Origin: Acidobacteriota bacterium
Lineage (GTDB): Bacteria; Acidobacteriota; Terriglobia; Terriglobales; Acidobacteriaceae
Assembly (NCBI GenBank): GCA_021851465.1
Contig: JAJZDL010000027.1
Location: 1 to 18,313 of the forward strand
DNA length: 18,313 nucleotides
Direction: 5' to 3'
The translations under genes were made by a program, and so were the position numbers. The notes beneath the pieces are model-generated. The model was not told the origin of the DNA. It did not search any database and saw only the letters and a list, made by a program, of their open reading frames with translations. This document shows positions 1 to 5,960 of this stretch, in pieces (positions within the stretch are counted from its first letter, which is position 1; each line of letters opens with the position of its first letter).

Positions 1-65
1 CAGAGGCTGGAGATTGTTGGGAGAACGGGGCGGGCGGTTGTGGTTTGGCGGAGAGCGTCGGGGTC

Positions 66-118
66 CTTCGACTCCGCCTCCCGCGATGAGGCTGCGGGAG
101 GCTCCGCTCAGGATGACG
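66..118. repeat. REP-like intergenic palindrome
   Basis: A 9-bp perfect inverted repeat (76-84 with 94-102, 9-nt loop) sits between a CTTCGACTCCGC-type and a GCTCAGGATGAC-type flank. The second flank recurs, slightly altered, at 266-276 and 328-338. Sequences ending in 'GCTCAGAATGAC' are a familiar dispersed intergenic repeat in Acidobacteriaceae genomes (from memory). No protein function is implied; short ORFs through it are artefacts. Confidence 0.55.
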
Positions 119-142
119 GCCGGTGGGGTGGGGGGCGGCGTG

Positions 143-244
143 GGCAAAGGCAAAGGCGAAGGCGAAGGCAAAGGCAAAAGCAGAGGCAGAGGCAAAGGCA
201 GAGGCAGAGGCAAAGGCAGAGGCAGAGGCAAAGGCAAAGGCAAA
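143..244. repeat. Hexanucleotide tandem repeat, 17 units
   Basis: Seventeen consecutive 6-base units of the form GGCAAA, GGCAGA or GGCGAA (one unit begins AGC) fill exactly 102 bases. The interior follows a higher-order pattern in which one AAA unit alternates with two AGA units. It would read Gly-Lys/Gly-Arg on the plus strand, but it is followed by repeat DNA and no credible gene contains it. It looks like an intergenic microsatellite prone to slippage. Confidence 0.9.
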
Positions 245-261
245 ATGCGGGGATTCTTCGC

Positions 262-343
262 TGCGCTCAGAATGACAAGTCATAAAGAAGGATGCGGTCA
301 GAATGACAAGTCATAAAGAAGGCTGCGCTCGGGATGACAGCGG
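262..343. repeat. 31-bp tandem repeat, about 2.6 copies
   Basis: A 31-bp unit beginning TGCGCTCAGAATGAC starts at 262, again at 293 and partially at 324. A core of 25 bases (267-291 and 298-322) is identical in the first two copies. The third copy diverges after GGGATGACAG. There are no spacers, so it is not a CRISPR. It is related to the GCTCAGGATGAC flank near 105. Confidence 0.85.
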
Positions 344-493
344 CTTAGGGTGTGGAAGCGTGGGAGGACGGCAGTTCTTTGGAGGAGGGTGGTGCTTGCT
401 CGGGATGGGGGCCAGTGGGCGACGACGCGGTGGGGTGGCGACGACGGCGGTGGTGGGGTGGGTGGGTTGTCGATGAGCGGGTTGTGCTGTTGG
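344..493. other. Rest of the gene-free left end
   Basis: This G-rich stretch lies between the tandem repeats and the stop codon of the isomerase-like gene. I see no start codon with a ribosome binding site leading to a protein-like sequence, no clear terminator hairpin and no RNA gene. Together with the repeats it makes almost 500 bases without a gene. Confidence 0.5.
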
Positions 494-2137
494 TCAGAGG
501 TTGCCGCAGAGGTGGACTTCGAGGCCGAGCTCGGCCATCATGGCGGCCTTAGCGGCGAGGGCTTTATCGGCCATCTCGGCGGTGTCCGCGTAGGCGACGT
601 TGACGTGGTTTGCAGGATGGCGGGCCATGAACTGGTCGCGCGAGATGCCGTGCAGCAGGACGTGCTGGATGGGCCACTGCGGGGTCACCTGCCGCAAACG
701 GCGCTGGGTCTCCTCGGCGGGGAGTTGGATGGCGGTGGCGCGGCCGATGTCGGCGTGGAGTTTGCCGTGCTCGCTGAAGATCCTGCTCCAGACCAGCGGG
801 CCGGGCTTGCAGACGCCCTTGAGCGTTCCACCGCCGAGGCGGAAGTACATGGGCGGCTGGCGCTCGCTGCGCGCGCCGGCGTAGCCGCCGGAGATGTGCG
901 AGGCGGGGACGGCGCCGGAGATCTGAAAGACCCAGACGAAGTCGTCGATGCCGTTGCCGGCGTAGTGTTCGCCCCAGCGCACGTCGTGGAGGGTTGATGC
1001 GGGGTCCATGTGCATGGCGATCCAGACGCGGTTGGTGAGCAGGAGGTCGAGTCCGGCGCACTCATCCACCTCGTTGAAGTGGGGCAGCGGCCGGCCCGCG
1101 TAGAGTTCCTTGCCGGCGGCGTCGAAGGCGGGGGGGCGCTCGACGTTGTTGAGCAGGCCCTCGACGAGGTCGGATGCGGGCGCGAGGTCCTTCAAGCCCT
1201 GCTGGTACTGGATTCCGATGGCGTCGCAGCCGAACTCGTCGGCGATGCGCAGGGCGGCGATGTACATCTTGCACTGTTGGAGGATCTGGGCGTCGGTGAG
1301 GTCGGCCTCTTCGTTGGGCCCGGTGGCGAAGGCGATGCCGCTACGGTCCAGCCATGCGCGAATCTTTTGCGCCTCGGAGTCGGTCACGATCTGCATGGCG
1401 GCGAAGAGCGCGGACTGGCTGAGGCGCTCCTTGAAGACCCCGGTGGGGTTGAGCAGACTGTCCTCGACGATGGCGTTGAACATGCCCATGCATCCCTCGT
1501 CGAAGACGCCGAGGATGGCTTTATGGCTCTTGAGGTGCTTGGCGAGGTCGATGCCGAGCCGGCGTTCCGCCACGGGCAGCTTCGCTGCGTCGAATGCGCG
1601 GACGTGGCCCCAGTCTGGTTCGACGTTGCCCTGGCGAATCCACTGGCGGAGGCCGTTGAGAAAGAAGGGATCGTCGAAGTTCTTGCTCCAGAGGGTGCTG
1701 AACTTCACGCCCGCCTTGCGCAGGCAGCCGTTGAGATTGAGCATTCCGACCAGACCGGGCCACTGACCACTCCAGTTGGCGACGGTGAGGATCGGGCCGC
1801 GATGGCTGAGCAGGCCGGGGAGAATGTGGTGGCTGTACTGCCAGACGGATTCGACCACGACGAGGGGAGCGTTTGGGTCGATGGTGGCGAAGAGATCCAT
1901 GCCCATGCGCTGGCTACAGATGAAGCCGTGCTTCAGGTCTTCGCGATAGGGATGCGCGCGGCGGAGCTTCATGCCCGCGGCTGCGAAGGCGAGCGTGACG
2001 GCGCGCTCGGCCTCTTGCTGCGCCGGCCAGCAGACCTGGTTGGCCGATTGGCGCAGGTCTCCGCTGGCGATGAGCAGCGCTTCGTTGGCTGCGACTGCAA
2101 TGGGGGCTTCGATCCGCGGGATGGAGTACGCCGACAT
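494..2137 (-). CDS. L-fucose isomerase-like sugar isomerase
   Basis: A 547-residue soluble protein resembling the L-fucose/L-arabinose isomerase superfamily (COG2407-like), expected to interconvert an aldose and a ketose. Visible landmarks are DEGCMGMFNA (residues 213-222), PTGVFKERLSQSAL (231-244) and a C-terminal HPANHVNVAY stretch (507-516), similar to the 'F.xNHIH' ending of FucI. The ATG at 2137 was chosen because AAGGAG lies 7 bases upstream. The open frame continues about 100 codons further, but that part is read out of frame through the kinase gene and is Arg/Pro-rich junk. The kinase stop lies 2 bp upstream, so the pair is almost certainly co-transcribed and translationally linked. 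The kinase suggests L-rhamnose or L-fucose as substrate. Neither canonical RhaA nor an aldolase is in the window, so substrate identity is inference. Confidence 0.82.
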   Translation of the reverse strand: MSAYSIPRIEAPIAVAANEALLIASGDLRQSANQVCWPAQQEAERAVTLAFAAAGMKLRRAHPYREDLKHGFICSQRMGMDLFATIDPNAPLVVVESVWQYSHHILPGLLSHRGPILTVANWSGQWPGLVGMLNLNGCLRKAGVKFSTLWSKNFDDPFFLNGLRQWIRQGNVEPDWGHVRAFDAAKLPVAERRLGIDLAKHLKSHKAILGVFDEGCMGMFNAIVEDSLLNPTGVFKERLSQSALFAAMQIVTDSEAQKIRAWLDRSGIAFATGPNEEADLTDAQILQQCKMYIAALRIADEFGCDAIGIQYQQGLKDLAPASDLVEGLLNNVERPPAFDAAGKELYAGRPLPHFNEVDECAGLDLLLTNRVWIAMHMDPASTLHDVRWGEHYAGNGIDDFVWVFQISGAVPASHISGGYAGARSERQPPMYFRLGGGTLKGVCKPGPLVWSRIFSEHGKLHADIGRATAIQLPAEETQRRLRQVTPQWPIQHVLLHGISRDQFMARHPANHVNVAYADTAEMADKALAAKAAMMAELGLEVHLCGNL

Positions 2138-2139
2138 TT

Positions 2140-3729
2140 CTATCTCCTTGGCACTGCTGTTTGAGGGCGACCGGTAGACGGCCTGCCGCGGAATTGCGAT
2201 GGTGCGGTCTTTGCGGCCCCGTTGCGCGGGCCTGTGGCGGCGGCCTCCAGAGCGGTGTAACGCGCCAGCGCGTCGGCCCAAGCGCCGGAGGGATGCGGGG
2301 CGTAGTGCGCGTACTCGATCGACTCGCCAATGGCTGCGCGGCCTGCGCGGAGATCCGGCAACTGCCCGGTGGCCACCGCTTGCAGCATCACATTGCCCAG
2401 GGCCGAGGCCTCGACCGGCCCACTGACCACGGTACAACCGCAGGCGTCCGCCGTCATCTGGCAGAGGAATGCGTTCAGACAGCCACCTCCGACGATGCGG
2501 AGGGTGCGAATCTCGCGTCCTGTCAAAGACTGTAGCGCATCGCGCGTGGATCGGTAGGAGAGGGCGAGGCCCTCGAAGCAGCAGCGCGCGAACTCGCCGA
2601 CCGACTGCGGCACGGGTTGGGCGGTGGATTTGCAGTAGTTGCGAATGGCTTGGAGCATGTCGCCGGGGGCCTGGAAGCAGGCGGCGTCAGGATAAATGAG
2701 CGAGCGGAAGGGCTGTGCTGCGGCGGCGGCAGCGATCAATTCGTCCCAGGTGTATGCGTGGCCCTCTTTCTCCCGCTGGCGGAGACACTCCTGCAAGAGC
2801 CAGAGGCCGGTGAGGTTGCGCAGCAGCAGCGAGGCGCCGCCGCCTCCGCCCTCGTTGGTGAAGTGCAACTGGCGGGCGCGCTCGCTTGCAATGGGCGCAT
2901 CCAGCTCGACGCCCATGAGGCTCCAGGTGCCGCTGCTGATGAAAGCGCTGTGCTCGTCGAGGTTGGGGATCGCGGCGACGGCGCTGGCCGTATCGTGCGA
3001 GGCGACGGCGACGACGGGGAACGTATGCGCAAATCCGCATACGTTCAACAGGTCGCCACTCACCTGCGAGAGCACGGTTGCGGGCGCGACGACCGGGGGC
3101 AGGATGCGATCTGGGATTGTGAGGGGGCGGAGCAGCTCGCGGTGCCAGTCGCGCGCGGCGGGGTCGAGCATCTGCGCGGTGCAGGCTTCGGTGTACTCGG
3201 CGGCCTTCTCTCCGCAGAGGAAATAATTGAAGAGGTCGGGAACCATGAGCAGGGCCTCGGCGGATTCGAGCCTGGGGTCGTCGGCCAGCACCATGGAGTA
3301 GAGCTGAAAGAGGGTGTTGTACTGGAACGACTGCACGCCGGTGGCGGCGTAGAGATCGGCCTCGGAGACGCGCTGGAAGAGGCGCTGGGGAATGCCGTCG
3401 GTCCTGGGGTCGCGGTAGTGCGCAGGGTTGTCGATGAGGCGCCCGTGGCGGTCGAGCAGCGCGAAGTCGACGCCCCATGCGTCCACGGCGATGCCGGCGG
3501 GCGGGCCGTCGAACCGCGCGCGGAACTTCATCAGGCCGTTCTGCACCTCCGACCAGAGGCGCAGAACGTCCCAGTACAGGCTGCCATGCACGGCGACTGC
3601 GGCGTTGGGGAAGCGGTGCAACTCCTCCAGCGCGAAGCTGCGTCCGTCCCAGCGGCCCACCATCAATCGTCCGCTGGAAGCGCCGAGATCGACGGCGATG
3701 AAGTTCAGAGTATGGCGCATGGGTTGCAT
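2140..3729 (-). CDS. rhaB: Rhamnulokinase-type FGGY carbohydrate kinase
   Basis: A 529-residue FGGY-family kinase, expected to phosphorylate a ketose (L-rhamnulose or a related 6-deoxy-ketose) with ATP. The N-terminal phosphate-binding motif DLGASSGR (residues 14-21), DAWGVDFAL (83-91), the SHDTASAV motif carrying the likely catalytic base Asp246, and the second phosphate motif FISSGTWSLMG (263-273) are all present and rhamnulokinase-like. E. coli RhaB is about 489 residues. The excess here is a roughly 40-residue Ala/Pro/Arg-rich tail after the last recognisable helix. The start could be 3729 or the in-frame ATG at 3720; neither has a strong ribosome binding site. It is the first gene of a two-gene unit with the isomerase-like gene. 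A perfect 11-bp inverted repeat lies inside the coding sequence at 3019-3046. Confidence 0.87.
   Translation of the reverse strand: MQPMRHTLNFIAVDLGASSGRLMVGRWDGRSFALEELHRFPNAAVAVHGSLYWDVLRLWSEVQNGLMKFRARFDGPPAGIAVDAWGVDFALLDRHGRLIDNPAHYRDPRTDGIPQRLFQRVSEADLYAATGVQSFQYNTLFQLYSMVLADDPRLESAEALLMVPDLFNYFLCGEKAAEYTEACTAQMLDPAARDWHRELLRPLTIPDRILPPVVAPATVLSQVSGDLLNVCGFAHTFPVVAVASHDTASAVAAIPNLDEHSAFISSGTWSLMGVELDAPIASERARQLHFTNEGGGGGASLLLRNLTGLWLLQECLRQREKEGHAYTWDELIAAAAAAQPFRSLIYPDAACFQAPGDMLQAIRNYCKSTAQPVPQSVGEFARCCFEGLALSYRSTRDALQSLTGREIRTLRIVGGGCLNAFLCQMTADACGCTVVSGPVEASALGNVMLQAVATGQLPDLRAGRAAIGESIEYAHYAPHPSGAWADALARYTALEAAATGPRNGAAKTAPSQFRGRPSTGRPQTAVPRR
3019..3046. repeat. Perfect 11-bp inverted repeat inside rhaB
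   Basis: Arms GAACGTATGCG (3019-3029) and CGCATACGTTC (3036-3046) are exact reverse complements around the 6-base loop CAAATC. They encode about residues 228-237 of the kinase, between the lid region and the SHDTASAV motif. The arms are less GC-rich than the surrounding gene. Role unknown: an mRNA hairpin, a protein-binding operator or chance. Confidence 0.8.
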
Positions 3730-3772
3730 TTTAACGGCGCTTCAATTCTGTTGCGCCGGAAGTGCAGAGTGC

Positions 3773-3794
3773 TGGGGGCCGACGAAGGCCCCCA
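3773..3794 (-). terminator. Hairpin after the arginine decarboxylase gene
   Basis: An 8-bp GC-rich stem (3773-3780 with 3787-3794, 6-base loop) begins 11 bases past the pdaD stop and lies upstream of rhaB. It is not followed by a U-run in either direction, so it is either a weak or Rho-assisted terminator, or a processing or stability element between the two leftward genes. Confidence 0.45.
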
Positions 3795-3805
3795 AGTGTG
3801 GCTGG

Positions 3806-4363
3806 CTATTTGTCGTCGAAGAGGAGGATGGCGGCGGCGATGGTGGTGGTCCAGCGGCCGTTCTTGTCACCAACGGCGGACTGGGTGACGTTGGCCGTGC
3901 GCACGATCTTGTTGGAGATGCGGTATATCTCCTTTTTTTCGTCCCAGCTCTTGTCCGGGTCGAAGTCGACGTCGAGGGTGGTGGCGAGCATCTCGGCGGC
4001 CAGTTCTTCGGCGTAGTCTCCGGCCTGGTCCTCTGTCTCGCCGAAGCTGTGGTGCTCGGAGAGGTAGCCGTATGTTGCGCGGTCGCTGGGGATGGCAACG
4101 CCGATGCTGGAGGCGATGAGGCGATGCGCCTCACGCGTGGAGTTCTCCGCAATGACGGCGAAGACGACCTCGCCGTGGTTGAGGCATTTGAGCCCCTCCT
4201 TGCGCGGGACGAGCTTGCAGCGTGGAGGGAAGATGGAAGAGACGCGGACCAGGTTCTGTGCTGCGATGCCTGCGTCGCGCAAGGCCAGTTCGAAGCTGGT
4301 GAGGCGTTCTTTATGCTTGCCGACGCCCTTGGTGAAGAAGAGGCGCGTGGGAACCATGTTCAT
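3806..4363 (-). CDS. pdaD: Pyruvoyl-dependent arginine decarboxylase
   Basis: A 185-residue protein of the PvlArgDC family, which converts arginine to agmatine and CO2 for polyamine synthesis. The proenzyme cleaves itself between two serines to create a pyruvoyl group. The site is the Ser42-Ser43 pair in VSSIFPP, matching the archaeal enzyme. Cleavage would give a small beta chain (1-42) and an alpha chain (43-185). Glu103 in YLSEHHSFG is a plausible proton donor. Length is typical. The frame runs to an ATG at 4459, but those residues are not family-like. ATG 4363 fits the family start. A TTG at 4369, with GGAGGG 9 bases upstream, is an equally good alternative. The next leftward gene, rhaB, is metabolically unrelated. 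The gene diverges from glutamine synthetase. Confidence 0.9.
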   Translation of the reverse strand: MNMVPTRLFFTKGVGKHKERLTSFELALRDAGIAAQNLVRVSSIFPPRCKLVPRKEGLKCLNHGEVVFAVIAENSTREAHRLIASSIGVAIPSDRATYGYLSEHHSFGETEDQAGDYAEELAAEMLATTLDVDFDPDKSWDEKKEIYRISNKIVRTANVTQSAVGDKNGRWTTTIAAAILLFDDK

Positions 4364-4369
4364 GCCCAA

Positions 4370-4700
4370 TTTGGAAGACCCTCCGGGGGAGATGCTGGGG
4401 TACGACGCTTGGCTTTGTTGTGGCGGTCGTTTTTGCGTAGAACGTGTCAAAGGTATCACAAGTCGGGCGGGGAAGTGGGCGGCGGCGCTGGAGAAAGTGG
4501 GGCAGAGCGGGCCGCGAGCCGCAGTGGGATGGCGGCGGGCGCAGCGGGAGCGGTGGAGGAAGGCGAGGCTGCCAACGATGCGCGGCGATGCGCGGGACGG
4601 GGCGATTTGCCACCGCGGCTGTGGAGAAAGGTGTAAAAAAGGCGTTAATTCGGAGGGCGGGGCCAGATCCGTGTGAAATCTCTGTTATTTTATAAACATT
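4370..4700. other. Divergent intergenic region, pdaD / glutamine synthetase
   Basis: About 330 bases between two diverging genes, so promoters for both must lie here. On the glutamine synthetase side the AT-rich TATTTTATAA near 4686-4695 is the best -10-like sequence, but no convincing -35 partner was found. I saw no clear sigma-54 site. The middle (about 4460-4620) is G-rich with no protein-like frame. Confidence 0.4.
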
Positions 4701-4793
4701 CCCAGATACTGTCCGGTCTCTGGATCCGCCCACTGCGAAGTGGGCAGGGTGAGTAGGAGATGCCGCACTCGTCGCAAAAAATAAAATAAGGAG
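4701..4793 (+). promoter_or_regulatory. Potentially structured leader of the glutamine synthetase gene
   Basis: Three successive potential hairpins precede the start. Hairpin 1 pairs CCAGA (4702-4706) with TCTGG (4719-4723), with AC/GT pairing inside across a mismatch. Hairpin 2 is a perfect 7-bp stem, GCCCACT/AGTGGGC (4728-4745), capped by GCGA, a GNRA tetraloop. Hairpin 3 pairs GAGT (4751-4754) with ACTC (4767-4770). A nine-codon reading frame (4760-4789, MPHSSQKIK) ends inside the AAGGAG ribosome binding site (4788-4793). Its own AGGAG touches its ATG, so translation is doubtful. It does not match the glutamine riboswitch (glnA motif) or cobalamin consensus as far as I can recall them. Confidence 0.4.
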
Positions 4794-4805
4794 CCGTTCA
4801 AACTT

Positions 4806-5819
4806 ATGACCAAATACAAACTTGAATACATCTGGCTTGACGGGAAGACACCCGTACCTGGCTTGCGCGGCAAGACCCAACTGAAGGCGTTTGAGAAGCG
4901 TCCCACCCTTGCCGACATTCCGTTGTGGGGCTTTGACGGCAGTTCCACCATGCAGGCCGAGGGCAAGAGTTCGGATTGCATTCTGAAGCCAGTGGCGCTG
5001 TATCCCGATGCAAGCCGCAAGGACGCGTACATCGTCCTGAGCGAGGTGATGCACCCGGACGGCACTCCGCACCCGAGCAACGCGCGGGCGACGATCAAGA
5101 ACGATCCCGACCTGTGGGTTGGCTTCGAGCAGGAGTACTTCCTGTACAAAGACGGGCGCCCACTGGGCTTTCCGAAGGAAGGCTATCCGGGGCCGCAGGG
5201 GCCGTACTACTGCGGTGTCGGCTACAAGTACATGGGCAGCGTGGCGCGCCAGATCGTTGAAGAACATCTGGACCTGTGCCTGGCCGCGGGGATCAACCAC
5301 GAAGGCATCAACGCGGAGGTGGCCAAGGGGCAGTGGGAGTTCCAGATCTTTGCCAAAGGCTCCGCCAAAGCGGCCGACGACCTGTGGACGGCCCGCTACC
5401 TGATGGCGCGGTTGTGCGAGAAGTACGAGGTGGATCTGGAGCTGCACTGCAAGCCGATCAAGGGCGACTGGAACGGCTCGGGGATGCACACCAACTTCTC
5501 GACCAAGCACCTGCGCGAAGTGGGTGGGAAGAAGTACCTGGAGGCGCTGATGAAGGCGTTCTCCGACAACGTCTCCGCGCACATCGATGTGTATGGGCCG
5601 GACAACCACCTGCGCCTGACGGGGCTGCATGAGACGCAGGCCATCGACAAGTTCAGCTATGGGCTGTCGGACCGCGGCGCATCGGTGCGGCTGCCGGTGA
5701 ACTTCATCAAGAATGGCTACAAGGGCTATCTGGAAGACCGTCGTCCGAACTCGGAGGCCGATCCCTACCAGGTTGTGTCGCGGATTCTGAAGACGATCGC
5801 CACAGTCAAGAAGGCTTAA
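4806..5819 (+). CDS. glnII: Glutamine synthetase type II (eukaryotic-like)
   Basis: A 337-residue glutamine synthetase of the short GSII class, making glutamine from glutamate, ammonia and ATP in the cytoplasm. The beta-grasp loop WGFDGSSTMQAEGKSSD (residues 41-57), the metal-binding GFEQEYFLY (106-114), GINHEGINAEVAKGQWEFQ (162-180), NGSGMHTNFST (223-233), and RGASVRLP (290-297) with EDRRPNSEADPY (310-321) are in the correct order. Length is close to other bacterial GSII proteins and well below the roughly 470 residues of GlnA type I. It lacks the C-terminal adenylylation segment of GSI, so control is more likely transcriptional or leader-based. AAGGAG lies 12 bases before the ATG, slightly far. 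It ends 32 bp before a strong bidirectional terminator and is probably monocistronic. Confidence 0.94.
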   Translation: MTKYKLEYIWLDGKTPVPGLRGKTQLKAFEKRPTLADIPLWGFDGSSTMQAEGKSSDCILKPVALYPDASRKDAYIVLSEVMHPDGTPHPSNARATIKNDPDLWVGFEQEYFLYKDGRPLGFPKEGYPGPQGPYYCGVGYKYMGSVARQIVEEHLDLCLAAGINHEGINAEVAKGQWEFQIFAKGSAKAADDLWTARYLMARLCEKYEVDLELHCKPIKGDWNGSGMHTNFSTKHLREVGGKKYLEALMKAFSDNVSAHIDVYGPDNHLRLTGLHETQAIDKFSYGLSDRGASVRLPVNFIKNGYKGYLEDRRPNSEADPYQVVSRILKTIATVKKA

Positions 5820-5851
5820 TACAAGGCTGGATCCGCTTGCAGGATGAAGAA

Positions 5852-5881
5852 GAAGAGGCCCGCCATGGAGCGGGCCTCTTC
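5852..5881. terminator. Bidirectional terminator between glnII and topA
   Basis: A perfect 12-bp stem (5852-5863 with 5870-5881) carries the GC-rich core GGCCCGC/GCGGGCC around a 6-base loop. On the minus strand it is followed by a T-rich stretch (TCTTCTTC). On the plus strand the tail is weaker. It sits between the two convergent stop codons at 5819 and 5961. Confidence 0.85.
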
Positions 5882-5960
5882 CGTTATGCCGCATGATGCG
5901 GTGTGTGCGGGCCTGGGCCACGGCGGTGGGTTCCAGCAGCCGGCCCAGGCGCGGAGAGCC

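Noticed and set aside
14..316. 100-codon frame reading Gly-Lys/Gly-Arg repeats
   Set aside because: It is made of the hexanucleotide array plus REP-like DNA; the 'LRMT' peptide strings are typical of misannotated intergenic repeats.
262..343. Possible small CRISPR array
   Set aside because: The copies are directly adjacent with a 31-bp period and no unique spacers, and no cas genes are present.
1010..3888. Long plus-strand frames opposite the isomerase and kinase genes
   Set aside because: Antisense shadows: the minus-strand proteins have family motifs, a tight 2-bp junction and a good ribosome binding site.
4724..4780. Cobalamin riboswitch resemblance (CCCACTG... and AGGAGATGCCGC)
   Set aside because: The conserved B12 box and the overall element order are missing, and the downstream gene is not a B12 target.
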